Assembly: GCA_029582165.1 (NCBI GenBank)
Contig: CM055874.1
Location: 27,798,883 to 27,862,882, forward strand
Direction of reading: 5' to 3'
DNA length: 64,000 bases
From: Portulaca oleracea
Lineage: Eukaryota; Streptophyta; Magnoliopsida; Caryophyllales; Portulacaceae
In this document: one piece after another, positions 22,871 through 35,598 of the stretch
How positions within the stretch are numbered: the stretch's first letter is position 1
How the letters are laid out: every line of letters starts with the position of its first letter
Translations under genes and position numbers: made by a program
Notes under the pieces: generated by a model
Database searches by the model: none
What the model was told of the DNA's origin: nothing
What the model saw: the letters and a program-made list of their open reading frames with translations, nothing else

Positions 22871-25800
22871 AGGTGAGTTCTCAGTTTCAACTTTCAAACG
22901 TCACTTTGCCTTCATCTTTTGTTTTCATCTCTCTCTCTCTCTCCTCTGAATTGCTATCATCCCTATCTCTATCATCGTTCGAAATTTTAAAGTGTAATTC
23001 TGAGATCTGAGTGTTACCTTCCAACGACAACCAGAAGAAAGAAGCATGCATTACGAAATTTATGGCCAGATGAAACGAGAAATGAAGACTTGTAGTGACA
23101 AAAATGAGACAATCTTTGAATACCCAGAAAGGGGATGAAGAATTCGGTGCAGATTATTCGAGGTGAGAAACAAATTTGTTAATTTTTGATAGTTCTGTTC
23201 ATAATTTTTCGCAACCGATCTCCAAATCTCTATTATTTATTTGTGTTTGGGGATGATTTGGGGCCAACGTTGGGGGGGATAATGGTTGTTGTGTTGATTG
23301 AAAAATGCATAAATTGCAAACCAAAGAGAAACCAATAAACCCCTCTTTCATGCCTCTGATTTCAGGAGCAAGCAAATCAGTTCCAAACACTCACAAAAAC
23401 AAAATTGAGAGGCATTATCCTCAAGTAGAAGAAACCCAACAAAAATAAAGCCCAAATATGAAGGATAGAGGTGAAAAAGGAGAAAAGTTGAGTTACTTTT
23501 ACATCAATTTTTCAACTGGGCAACTTTCCCTTTTGTTAGTTTTTCTCTCTCATATAGATTAAGAATAGGATGAAGATGAAGCTACTTTTTTTTTTTGTTT
23601 GCAATTACTGCATTTCTTCAACCTGTACGGTTCGTACTCTATTTCATTTTTTGTTTTATGGATTACAAAATGACCCGAGTTGCCTTTTTTTGTCAAAAAA
23701 ATGACCCCACCCGATCCGACCCTGCCCTGTTTCGGTAATATTTACTTAGCTCATCCAAATCGGTCAAACTTGGTTCAATCCTTCTTTTGGTTTATGTTTT
23801 CCAGCTGGGTCCTTTTTATGAAAAATGAGACACCTGTCAATTAATAAATCAGACAACTTAAATATCTGTCTTCCTTATGTTGCGACAGGTGTTTATTTTC
23901 TTTTTATTCCTATTACTGCAAACAAGCGAGCTATTTATTTTTTCCGACCAAATTCATCAAATTGGAATGTGACAGGAGTTGTTTGGAGTTCTTTCGATCA
24001 TCTTTCAATCGTGATCTAATATTAGTAAGTTTTAATTACAAACTTCATGTAACATTTGCCTTTCTCTTTTCTCGATCTTCAATTTGTCCTTGGTGCAAGT
24101 TTTTTTTTGTTATTTTAGTGATCGTCTATCCTGCATGTTCTCAAGTGCCAGTAAACAACTATGTTGTCATGAAAGATACTACTTTCGAAGCATATAAATA
24201 TGTAGCCTGCTTTTTTTTAGGGTTGTCCTTGCTAAAATGCCCGTTGCATGCTAAGTGTGCTTCTTTAATGTAATCTACCTTAGTTTTTATTCCTCTAATT
24301 ATCAGTACAACTTTGAGCTTCAGTTTGGTTGCCTAAAATATAATAGGTACGGGTCCTGCGACCTCCCCTCTATGATTATTATTCAGCACCCAAAAACAGA
24401 CATTAACAAGTGTTCTTACAACTCCATTGCTGTCATTTTGATGCCAATAGAGAAACTGTGAGCTTGGAAAGAAGTTGAATGGTTGAATGTATGTGTGTTT
24501 GAGTGTTCTAGAATTGAGAGTCGATGTGTTTGAGATAGTTTGAGAATTGAGAGTGAATGAGTCTTCATCCTTGAGGGTTTAGGAGTAGAAGCAAGGGTAT
24601 CAGAGAGTGAATGGTTGAATCTTAAGTTGGTTTTGTTTTAGGGTTTTTGCCTAAATTGTTTAGCCATTAGGATTTTGGGTTATGGATTACATGTTTCCTT
24701 TCCTGTTTTAATGTACTGGGTATTTGAATAAGTTTTAATCTGAATTTGTCAAGTTTGATTGCAGTAAAGTTTGATTGCAGATTTTGCCTATTTAATATAT
24801 TGGGTAACACTACCAGAGAGACAGTGAGTGACTGAATGTGCGGTTCGTTTGCAGTTTTTGCCTCAATTTGTCAAGTTTGGAGAGTTGTTTGAATGAGGCA
24901 TGTTTAGGATGCAGTAAAGTTTTGAATTTTTTTGATGTTTATGGTATGTGAGAATTGATGACTTAACCTGTTTTTGATTGTCATGGTTCATGGGTATACA
25001 ATCTTCCTAATACGAATCAATTTGCTCTGATTCATCCTTCAGATTATCGTCACAATTAAGTTATGATTTAGACTTGTCAAACTTGTTTATATTCAGCTCT
25101 GCTTGCTCTTAGAAGGTTGAGCTTCCATTTATGTAATTTGGTTTGTAACCTGTTTCAAGATTCATTTCTTACATATCATCTCTAGCGGCACGGTAGGGAT
25201 ACCCATGAACAATGAATACTTATTCACCCATTGTTCTAGGATTCATCATTCATGTTCCTGTAAACTCAGCCGCATGGTAGATAGGCTAATTTAAAAACTA
25301 TCCTTTGATTAGGAAGCTCAAGCGAGATTTTGAGGGGGAGTATCAGGTGTACTTGTGGCTGAAAACGAAAAAAATAAAAATTAGGAAAAGAATAAAGAAA
25401 TTCAAACTTATCAACTTAAAATTTACGCTTCCAAGGATTGTCGGCAATTAACTTACCACTTTTTGTTAATTACATCCAAAGTGTTTAAGTATTTGTGGCT
25501 ATTCTTGACAAAATACCGAAGAAACTTGCGAAAAAAATTGCTACACAGGACAACCATCCTATCCTATTAGTAATAAAGTCAATTATGTCAATATTCCATT
25601 GATATAGTAATAAACTAAATCATGTCGTATTCCTGTTATCACAAATACTTATTATGGGTTAGTTTGCCCCAACCTTCTTTCTGCCACCTCAATTTGTCAC
25701 TTGTCTTCTCTTATCAATACATATATTCCTTTTCCTTTGATATTAACTATAATCTCAATTCTGTTGTCTCAGGAACGAAAGAGTTGAAAACCGCCGTGTT

Positions 25801-25941
25801 GAAAATCGTCGTTTAGATGCAAGGCGCAGAACTTCCTTTTGCATATTAACTCTTGTAGTTTCAAACTTTTGTACATACTTTTTTGTCGTTCCTAAAACAA
25901 ATATGTAACGCAATTTACAAATAATAAAATCCACTACTTCT
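22871..25941. other. Unassigned block upstream of a Helitron 3' end
   Basis: About 3 kb without a recognised gene. Short open frames (for example 23962-24273 plus) have no family signature and no splice-consistent extension that I could find. The block holds a CT-rich leader-like stretch (22910-22945), possible intron-like T-rich runs, and at 25333 a GAGGGGGAGTAT purine tract. It could be host DNA captured by the Helitron ending at 25973, but no 5' Helitron end was found. Confidence 0.4.
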
Positions 25942-25973
25942 ATACCCTTGCATCGCACGGGTATCCTACCTAG
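25942..25973 (+). mobile_element. Helitron 3' terminus
   Basis: ACCCTTGCATCGCACGGGT forms a stem with one mismatch (about 25944-25962), followed by TCCTACCTAG, with CTAG at 25970-25973 before a T. It matches the other Helitron 3' ends. The 5' end of this element was not found. Confidence 0.7.
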
Positions 25974-26299
25974 TAATTTTTAAATGTAAAACCAATACTT
26001 AACTTAAAAACTCTACTAACTCATAACATAGAACTATAGTAACACAATTTAGTTATGAAATATTAATCATGTTTAAGCATACAAATTATAATAAAACATT
26101 AATCATGCTTGAGCATACAAATTCTATAACCCTAATCATACAATATTTTAACCTATCAAAACAGAGAACTTGCAACAATAATATAATGTTAATAATAATT
26201 TACAAAATAACTACAATACACATCGTAAAGATAATAAAAATCATAATTTATGCATGAAAAATATAATCATAATAGTAATATTACAAAACTAGGATTAGA

Positions 26300-26642
26300 A
26301 TTTATACTATCTGTAAGACTGCTAGATAGGGGTGTGTGTGAGGGATTGGGGGCCTCCTAGCGGTCTTCGGTGGTAGCACGGTGATGACAAGGGTAGCGAG
26401 TCAGGCAGTGGCGGCGTCAGGCGACGTTAGCGGCGGTGGTCGCGTAGTTGGTTCATACAACAACAACACCGACCCTTTGTTGCCCTTGCGCATTGGTACT
26501 GGTCGGCGTCGGGAGGGGAGGGTGGTGACGTCGGATGTTAGGGACGAGGACGACAACGACGGTTGTGGGGGGGGAGAGAGAGAGAGAGAGAGAGAGCATG
26601 CGAGTGAGAGTGAGATATATACGGATAGGAAATTTCCTATAG
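26300..26642. other. GC-richer unassigned sequence with GA microsatellite
   Basis: A local rise in GC, a (GA)n run at about 26575-26595, and open frames on both strands without a recognisable protein. It ends where copia 3' sequence begins at about 26643. Confidence 0.4.
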
Positions 26643-27601
26643 ACTTTTTGATAAAAGTCAAAAAGGGGGATAAATATTGTGTTGTAATTGAATTTTGTCT
26701 ATCATTAAAATGGGGAGATTGTTGGAACCACTCAATGTCCTTGGCAGACTCAAGCTCAAGGACCTCAGGAAATGGAGCTTAAGGGCCTCGGCAACCAGAA
26801 CAGTTTTGAATGAAAGTCGAAATTCAAATATTATTGGCATACAATCTGGATATTTCAGAGTGATACTTTTCTAACTGTCTTTGCTAGATTTGTTACTTCC
26901 TTCCATAATATCTAAATCCAAGATTATATTTACTAATTAATTCCTGTCTCGCTTGGTAGGTAGGCTTGATTTTGTAATCCCAACAATTGTGACATGATCC
27001 CTTGCCTCCCACATGTATCTTGATATCATCACAAGTTACTTCCGGTAAGTATCTTGATATCATCCCAATAATTAACTTGAGATAATAAGGAAGGAAATGA
27101 TAGCGCCAGTGGTCATAATACATCAATGCAATGAATGATCAAGTGGAGCTATTCAAGGGAAGAATCAATTTATTTAAGTAAATCTCTTTGACAAGAATAT
27201 AGCTATTGAAAGGCTACAATTATAGAAGTCGAAAATTCGTCAAGGAAGATGAAAGAAGACTATGAATTATCTCCCTGTGCCATCAATAAGGTTATTGATT
27301 CCAATAGGAAATGGTCTGTTAGATTTTTGAGTTTGTAGCCAATAAGGTCCTTGGTAAGAAATCCAATAAGGTCCTTGTTGACAGTCTTCTGCCCAATAAA
27401 GTAATTCTGGTGAGTGAGTAGCCAATGTGATTGGTGAGATTAACCTTGTAACAGAGGCTGATTGTAAGCCTCTACGAGTGAGAGAACACCAACGTGGTTG
27501 GTGGAGATCATTTGTTGTAATCGCCTCCTGGCCAACGTAGTCGGCGAAACCATTCTACTGCAGCTGTCCAGAGGACATTATCCCCTGAACAATGAGACCA
27601 C
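26643..27601 (+). mobile_element. copia 3' end and LTR, same family as 18396-21846, truncated
   Basis: Plus orientation. Two purine tracts (AAAAAGGGGGATAA at about 26659 and AAAATGGGGAGAT at 26707-26719) precede an LTR starting TGTTGGAACCACTC at 26720. It aligns in reverse with 20763-21846 up to GGACATTATCCCCTGAACAATGAGACC and stops at 27601. The last roughly 180 bases expected of this LTR are missing. Confidence 0.8.
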
Positions 27602-28844
27602 CTGAAGTATCCCGAGGTCCATACTCCTCCCTTGTTTCCTAAGCCAAGAGGGTTGCATCGAATCGCACTCGAAAGGAGGTCCAGTTTGCCCAAGACCCGG
27701 GAAGCCCCAAGCGTTTGTCAGTCGTCCTATGGCTCGGCCTCGAGCCCCTTAGAGTGGCTCGAGAGCATTCACCAACCCCACGGGATTTTGGTTACTCACT
27801 TCCCGAGGTTAGTTGGTTATTTTTTTCATCAAAGAAGAGAAATAATTCACTTTGGGAACATTTCAGGGCATCACGCCCGCGACACACTGCGTCATGCTCA
27901 TGACAGCCCTCGGACGCCAAGGCATTTGGGAGATCATCATGCGTCGCGCCTGCGACGGCACCGTTGCAACCGTGGCATAAAATCGTCACGCCTGTGACTA
28001 CTTAGTCAAGACCATGACACGACCATGGGTTTTTGGAGCTGAGTAGCGCGTCACACCCACGACACGGCTGTCGCGCCCCTGACTTCTTCGTTTGGAGAAC
28101 TCTTAGCGTAGAAAACTAGAAATCGCCCAGGGTCACGGTTGCGACCTCCCCCGTCACGATCGCGACATGCATCCTATCGCGACCGTGACTACAGGGTCGC
28201 GCTCGCGACCCTCCTACTGGAAAAATACCCATAATTCCTCTGAGCTTCATCACGCCTGTGACAACTGGTGTCACGCCCCCGACGCTCTTGGAGTTTTCAA
28301 ATGTCACGGCCGCGAGGACCCTGCTTTTCAGGAATTTGAGCTTGCTTCTTTCCCTTTCTTTTGCTCCCCTTTGTGTATTCCCCCTTTTACCCCTCCCTTA
28401 ATGATTTTTTTTTTTTGCCTCTCTAGGAAGTCTTTTATTGTATTTAGTTTGGGTCCTTTTGTGTTTGGCCCGTAGCTTCCCTCTTCCCCCCTCATTGTAT
28501 TTAACCCTTTACAATGGTTAGGAGGAGGAATTCAATGTTATTCAATACACAAGCTGAGTTTTCTCTCAAACACTCTCTACTTCAATGTCTTACTTGCTTT
28601 AGCCTCAATCCATTTGTGGCGGTGTTCAAGCCAAATTCTTTATCGAATGGCGGTGGTTGCAACTTTTATCATTTCTTGGTGGGTTTGATAGTTCTTGGGG
28701 GGTAGATAGCCTTTACCCCAAGTCCATATCTAGTGCGGAAGCTTCATTCCTATGGTTTGGTTGCTACATTCATCACCATCATCATCAAGTCATCAACTTA
28801 AGCATCCTTCACCTACCATGGCATTGTTCCTCTGGTATCAGAGC
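27602..28844 (+). mobile_element. Second LTR, different family, ending at a primer binding site
   Basis: From 27602 the sequence changes to GC-rich text with many GTCACG/CGTGAC words (27866-28310). A T-rich promoter-like region follows, then a leader-like region (TTCTCTCAAACACTCTC near 28560). TGGTATCAGAGC, the initiator-Met primer site, lies at 28833-28844 and the LTR probably ends at CA, 28822-28823. No internal genes follow. The left border is cut by the neighbouring copia LTR, so the length and family are uncertain. Confidence 0.6.
28833..28844 (+). other. Primer binding site (initiator Met tRNA)
   Basis: Exact TGGTATCAGAGC, complementary to the 3' end of plant initiator Met tRNA. It fixes the orientation of the LTR to its left as plus. 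Confidence 0.85.
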
Positions 28845-28849
28845 TAAGG

Positions 28850-29666
28850 TTAGGTTATCTTGAGTTTTCTTCATCAATTCAAGTTAGGGTTTCAATTTTT
28901 TTCATGATATTGTAGTTAGAAATTGGGAACCCCCATCCCCTGTGCATCTCCAAGTATGTTGGAGTTATTCTTGTGAAATTGTTGAACTGTTGTTATTATC
29001 ATTATTGTTGGAAAATTGAGGTGTTGTGTTGGAATTATCTTGTGGTTGTGTTGGTTAGGATTGTTGGTAGCCATTGTTATTGTTGAAGTTGATTGGAAAA
29101 CACAAAGAACCCAAGCTCAAAATACTAGCTAGCTACAAGAAAAACCCTCAAAACTCCACAAATTTCTCAAACACATTCCGCCCTATCTCAAGATATGGGT
29201 GATAAAACTAATCCCAACTGAGAGGGGTCGTCGCCGTAATCCCCAAGATACAGTAATGGAAACTCTATATATATGACAAAATTTTAATTGACAGAAAAGT
29301 AGAAATGGCACTAAATATAATGAAATTATTAATATTATATATAATGGAATTGTTAATATTATATTATTCCAATAATTACTTTGATACTCGCATAAAAACT
29401 ACAAAACTAGTTCATAATATTAAATGTAATGAAATTGTTAATATCATAAATCATTCATTTTGATAACACTAGCCATTTAATGGAATGTTTAATATCATAA
29501 ATAATTATTAAAAGGTAATAAATTTTTATGTTGAATGATAATGTAATTATCATAAATATTACCAACAATATAATTAGTAAAGAATATTAAACATCACGAA
29601 TAGTTACCAAAGAAAATTTTATTTCATCGTGTTATGAACATATGACTGATTATTAAAACACATGAA
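28850..29666. other. Intergenic or retroelement leader, no gene seen
   Basis: The first part may be the untranslated leader of the retroelement whose primer site is at 28833; the rest is AT-rich without open frames. No feature recognised. Confidence 0.4.
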
Positions 29667-29675
29667 AAAATATAA

Positions 29676-30015
29676 GGATTTTTGAACATCAATAATACCA
29701 ACTTTGAGCGTATTGGATACTAATAATAGTACACCATCGATTTGGTATAATTTTGACTCATGGAAAGATAACGTGGCTTCGTAATGCATGACATGGAAGG
29801 CACAACTTGTGTAGAAAATGTCAACGTGGACACTAATCTGCCTTCCACGTCACACATTATGAAGCCAAGTTATCTTTCAGATGAGTCAAAACCACACCAA
29901 ATCAATGGTATACTATTGGGGTAAAATAAGTCGATACTGCTTGTGTTCTAAAAAATAGTTTGTATTGTTAGTGTCCAATACTCCCAAAATTAATATTATT
30001 AACGTCCAAAAATCC
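29676..30015. mobile_element. MULE-type foldback MITE, 9 bp TSD
   Basis: Starts GGATTTTTGAACATC and ends GTCCAAAAATCC; the arms are complementary well beyond the ends (TACCAACTTTGAG... against CTCCCAAAATTAAT...). Flanks are AAAATATAA (29667-29675) and AAAATATTA (30016-30024), a 9 bp duplication with one change, as Mutator elements make. 340 bp, non-coding. Confidence 0.8.
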
Positions 30016-30784
30016 AAAATATTATGAAAACTATCACATTGCTATGGGCACAAATGAAATTTCATAAACATACTTTTTCACAAACTACTTTTACCAAACA
30101 CATTTTCTGTAAATAACTTATCACGTTTACGTTGCGTTACGTTTAGTTGCGTTGAAAATGGTTAAAAAGTGATGATAATTTGCGTTATGTTGCGTTGCGT
30201 TTGGGTGCGTTAACGCATAAAAGAACGATGCCAACAACTAACCATTAACAGCTACAAGTTGGTTGTCAAACAGACCCAATGTCAAGTTACCCATACCCCC
30301 AATAAGACAATGCATACCACAAATGACTTGTCTCAGTAACCAAAGAAAAAATATGGCCTGAGATGATCCCAAATTATTAACATCCAGCAATCTGATACCA
30401 TTGGCTGCCTGGGTTAATCATTCAGGAAGAATGACAGCATTCCCTTATCAAATCAACCTGAGCGACCAGGCAACATCCACACTGGGAATTTCAGATTAAT
30501 TCACTTTTAGCATAAATCACCAGGCACATCTCAGCCTGTGTAAAATTTTACAGTTTCTACAGCATATAACAAAGTTACAAACAGGCTGATCAACTGCAAA
30601 TTCAGTCGATTTGTGTTCAGTTCAGGGCAGAACCCCATAGATTCAGATATTTGTCAGTATGGCTAAAAGCTGCAACTGTGCTCTTCTTCCCAAAGGATCA
30701 GATCACCCATGGAGTAATGTAAAATCAGATTAGCAATTAAGCTTCATTTCTGGAGGGCTGGAAGTTAGGCTAACTCTAGTAAGA

Positions 30785-33326
30785 CTAGAATCTCGGGGAG
30801 CTTGTTTTGGTGGGTGCCCAAATATCAGCACCATTGCTGCTAGGCAATCCGGCAGTACACGAAGTTGGCACAAGACACAAGCCTTTGCTTCTTAGGCTAT
30901 ATTGCCTGTGACCCTGTTTGGAAAACAGATGTTAAACTGTATGTCATCATTGATCAGAGCAAGCCATGGTATGCTTATGCCACCAAAAAATAAATAAATC
31001 AATCAATCAATTTTCAAGCATGAAGATTTAGGCCAAAATGGATATCTCAGCGGGCAGATTACTGGGGGGAGAAAAAGGCATACAGTGTCTTGGACTCTTA
31101 CATTTCAGATTATGGATCCTTGTCAGATGGCTAACACTATCATGTATGGACATTTCACATTCAAATTTTATACCAAGGGCACTCAAATTTCACAAAGCCA
31201 CCAGTATGGTACTTGGAAGCTTTTGTTGAACACTATTAGGCTAGCAAGGTTACATTATCAATGATGGAAGCTAGTTGCAGTTCTCGTCGTAATTGGATAC
31301 CATGTAAAGCAAGTTGATCATTTGTTTGACTAATGAAAAGTTGACAAACTCTTGGATTGTCATGGAGAAGACAAAGTCAGCTTCCAAATTTGAAAGCAGC
31401 GTAAGAACAGACATATAGACCAGGTAGATGGACAAGGACAACAAAGATTTGAGTTTCCATATTCAAATGAACTGTGTTTGACATTGTCCACCGCAGACTA
31501 ATAGAATTCCAATCACTCGCCTTCCTTTGGAAAGTATCACTCAGCTCGAATTAATCCATCTTTAACAGATTCCAATCACTCGCCCTTACCCTTGGAAAGT
31601 ATCACTCAGCTCGAATTCCAATCACTCGCCCTTACCCTTGGTGAGCATTTTTTGAATGTAGACCCTAATGTCGACGGCCTCTTGTAAATTGCAGGGGTAA
31701 AGGCCAGGCCACATATCTTTGACCCTCGATTGACTCTGTCCAAGAGACCAAGTAGTGGTTTCTTTCAGATTCCGTTACCCTCATCATTTGCCTATGGACA
31801 GGATTACATGAATGACCATAACCAAACAGAAGAAATTTTCAACTGTACCCATCTAAATCCTTGAAGCTCTAACCAAAGCCCAAATCCAGAATGGAGAACA
31901 TCCATAACTTGAAGAAGAAACTTTGTAGGCAACAGGAACTTGAAACCAACTTATGATGCTGCCCTGGACATTTCAAGAACCTATATCGAAACCCCCACTC
32001 TCACCTCTTTGTCCACAAGCCCCCCCTTTCCTCTTTACTTTATAGTTTCCACTCATAATGGGCTCAGGTTAAGAGTTTCCACTCACAATGGGCTTATGTA
32101 AACATTTTAAATCATCCTTTAATGCAAATTGAAGGAGCAGAAGATGCAAAAACATTTTGATCTGCATGCATAAATATAACAGATTCACCTACTTGATTAA
32201 TGCATGGCATAGATGCCTGACTTTGGACTAGCTCTAAAATGACAGCATAGCAAGTGGAATATGGAAGCACCCTAAATAGGAGTTAGAAATACCTCAGAAA
32301 GCCAATTACTCACCTCCATTCTATCAGTTGGAGTGTTGTGAAGGTAAGGAGCACTCAAAACCTGCAGAGTCACAATAACAGATCAAATTCAGATAAAAAC
32401 ACTTAAAAGTGAAGTCACTTGGCAGAGCATTTTTGAGTTATTGCTTCATCTAAGAGAGAATTATCTGATAAAGCGGTGCAAATTTTTTAAATAGAATCAA
32501 GCATCTAATAAGTAAACCTCCACCGTGTCATATAATACCTAAACTCATCAGAGAAATATGGTTTCCAGTGGTCAGGGAGCTGAACTCAATTCGGCTTCCT
32601 CAAACTGTCAAACAAAGTATTGTAATTTTCAAGGCAATACAGCAGAATAATGACAAACCTTGACTTGCTCGTGAAGAAATTTGATATAATCCATCGCCTC
32701 TCGTAGAACGGAGGCTGTATCAGTCTGCATCAAAGGTTTACATCAGACACAGAAACAATAAGAACCATGAAAGTTTTAGCAAAAACATGAACCAAGAACA
32801 TCCATAATTTCAGCACTGCCCTCCCTTTTCTCTTTGTGGCAGATAAAGCAAAACAAGAAGAACCAACATGAAACCCACCTTGCCATAAGGTGAAACAAGC
32901 TGTTGAAGGGCTGCTATTCGTTCACCAAATTTTTCTTTCCTTTCCTGTACAAATGAATCATATGTCAATGTTCTCCAAACAGCTCTCATGAGTGGACAAA
33001 CACCCTCTCCCTTTAAGGGGAAAAAAAATGAAGCAGTAACCAAAAAGAATCATAGAACTATGGAAAATGAATTTAGGGGAGATCCCAACATTTGCAGCCT
33101 CACCCCAAACCAGCAGTGAGACTGTGCTCGAAGTAGGATAGTTACTAAACAGTTTTGCTTTTGTACAACATCTCCCTAATGACACTCTTAGCAAAGTACA
33201 TGGAAGTGATCAATGTGCAGAACAAACCTTGTTAGACATTGGAGAATCAACCCTCTGTCTCTTGGAGGTAGTTGATCTAAGATTTTCCTCACCAACAGCA
33301 CAAATGCTTCTCTTAAGCTCAGTCAT
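30785..33326 (-). CDS. Atypical bHLH transcription factor, 135 residues, five coding exons
   Basis: Coding exons (minus): 33326-33228, 32944-32879, 32724-32659, 32361-32314 and 30913-30785. Every intron has GT and AG, and each exon here is a whole number of codons. The product starts [18 protein letters not shown] and has an SKRQRVDSP stretch. The helix-loop-helix follows ([45 protein letters not shown]), then a tail with [12 protein letters not shown] and [16 protein letters not shown]. Domain and tail are those of short plant bHLHs such as the bHLH153/154 group. The basic part ([12 protein letters not shown]) lacks the His-Glu-Arg set of E-box binders, so weak DNA binding or a partner role is likely. 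The ATG lies 20 bases into its exon after an AG acceptor. It is the only intact host gene seen. The exact family member is not certain. Confidence 0.92.
31506..31641. repeat. Tandem repeat in the last intron of the bHLH gene
   Basis: Three copies (from 31506, 31569 and 31615) of a unit beginning ATTCCAATCACTCGCC and containing TTGGAAAGTATCACTCAG; the third is partial. It lies in the 1.4 kb intron between 32314 and 30913. Confidence 0.85.
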
Positions 33327-33345
33327 TTTACAGTATTACTTTCTC

Positions 33346-35598
33346 CTGGTAAGAACATGACACAAGAAATAGAATAAGAGGGTGCAAGGCAGTACACAGC
33401 TACATAACTCATCGTAATGTCTAACATAGCCAATACAGCAATCACGATTTCAGCAATCCTAATATCTAACATGCACGCAGAGTCATCGATGTTTTATTTA
33501 TGTGAATAGTAAGAAGCAAAGCACAGGTCACTGACTTTCAATATACCTCTTGGAACTTCCACTTCCAGCCAAACATATAAACTTCATTACAATGTTTATA
33601 ATAAATGCATCAAGACTGATTCTGCCATATTAGATAAGAAATACTACAATATTATCCACCCAGTTTGTCATCGGTAAACCAAGGAGCAAGCCATAATTTT
33701 AAATCATGAGGTCAAGTAACTCAAGGAATAGAAGACTAAGTCGTAATTTAGACCTCAGGAAATCTGGTCATATTTGTAAATATAGAGATTCCAAGACTTT
33801 GTATGAGTGAGTTTCACCCGGTGTGCATTTGCATCCACCAAACACGGGCGGGCAAATTCACAAAGTTCAAGAAGAAGAGCAACTCCTATCACTACACCCC
33901 AAAAGCACAACTAACAGTAGGCCTTTAAAAAAATGGGCTCATTTTGGTTTGGCTAAGGAAACATCCTAGGCAGAATGCAGCCATTGTAATCATATACCAT
34001 TAAGTATGTAGTACCTACACAAAGGCATTAATAATCGTTTTATGACAAACGTCACCAGACATAATGATCAATCATGATTGAACCATGCGAACCTAACATT
34101 TTATATAATCAAGGGAAATAAACTAAGAGAAAACTACACCGCGTCATACACACACTGTGGCTGATGTTATATACTATATACAATGAACTAAAAACAAACC
34201 ATTCAATCCGAAAGGCGAAGCCTCAGCATAATTGATGACACAACCCTTATCATATCTAAGACCTTGTTTATTGTTTGCCAATAATTTGGCATATCTGAAT
34301 CCCTAAGCAACACAGGAATATTTTATTGGTAGGACTACAAACCAACAATACTTTACTATTAATAAGGGGAAAAGAAGATATTCCAACCTGTTCTTTTTCT
34401 TTAGTAGTATTCAAGATTTGCTGCAACTAACCTTTCCAATATTAAACGTGAAGAGACAAGCAAGCATACTGAATTCAACGGCAATAAGTATATGGGTGAT
34501 ACTCAAAACAATACACACAACGCAGAAAAATCTATGACGAAGGGTTCATTTGTTCATAAATAGATACTGCGATTCAGCTCCAAATCACAACTCTAGCAAA
34601 AGATACTAAACATAACCCAAAATGCAAAATGGATAAAGACGCTAAGTTAGGTACTCATAGTTAGATTTGACTGTACCAATTAGCTAACCTAGTTTAGCTA
34701 TTTTTCAGGATCAGGACCACTGAACAGATTAAAAAAAAAAAAAAAGTATCCACAGATATTCACCAAAGAATAAAACAAAGTATAAAACACTACTAAGTTG
34801 ATCAAAGAACTTTTTATAAAAAAAAAAAAAATAATGAGGCATGAAATGAAATTATGTACATGATATATCACAACTGAAGCATAGTAGGTGGTGCCAAAAA
34901 GGTTTTAGGATTTTAGCAAGAGCTGAACATGAGATATTGGGTTTATTCAGTTTCATGAATCTGATTGTCCTGATGACCCAAATTTGGTCATCTACTTGCA
35001 ATAATGGGAGACTAACCATACACGCATATTGATGAGAGAATCCAAAGCATTGATTGCCATAATTTTCAAGGGTAGCTGATCCAAAAACACTGCCAAATTA
35101 GTGGGGTCGTCACACTAGAAGCTTTGTTTGGGAAACAGGAGAAAGGAAGGAAGGCAACAACCTAGGAGAACGACATTCCCCCAACCCCTTCAGCCCTCTT
35201 CCAGACATCACCTTGTAGTTTTCTTTAGCTTGTTTACTTGTAACACATCACACACTCCACCAAAACCCTTTCAATTCCCAGAAATCCACCCAAAAGAATT
35301 CAAAGAAAAGGATCACCAATAATCACCCACAAATGATGGAAAATATCAAAGATGAAACCCAAAATTGAGCAACATGCCAATCAAGATTTTCTCATATGTG
35401 TAAGTGTAACCCTTGCTCTTTGCTAGGTGGCAACCCAACCCCAAAACAGGCAATTCAACCACAGCCATGATTATTGTTACTTTCTTTTCTTTTTGGGGTG
35501 TGAATCCCCATAAACTAATCAAAGATGAACAGTGATGATGCAATGAAAATTAGAGAAAGAGTGGAGAAAAAGAAGCATAAATAAAAAAACAAACTTAC
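33346..35598 (-). other. Long first intron of the bHLH gene (5' UTR intron)
   Basis: Donor GTAAGTTT at 35598-35591 and acceptor TTACCAG ending at 33346. The 2.25 kb between are AT-rich with poly-A runs and no coding signal. Open frames at 35128-35322 and 35346-35543 lie inside it and show no family. Confidence 0.6.

Noticed and set aside
25333..25350. GAGGGGGAGTAT as a copia polypurine tract with adjacent LTR
   Set aside because: The following bases do not begin with a TG terminus and no LTR partner or RNase H tail was found.
26381..26782. 133-residue plus-strand open frame
   Set aside because: It crosses from GC-rich unassigned DNA straight into copia 3' sequence and LTR at 26643-26720, so it cannot be one protein.
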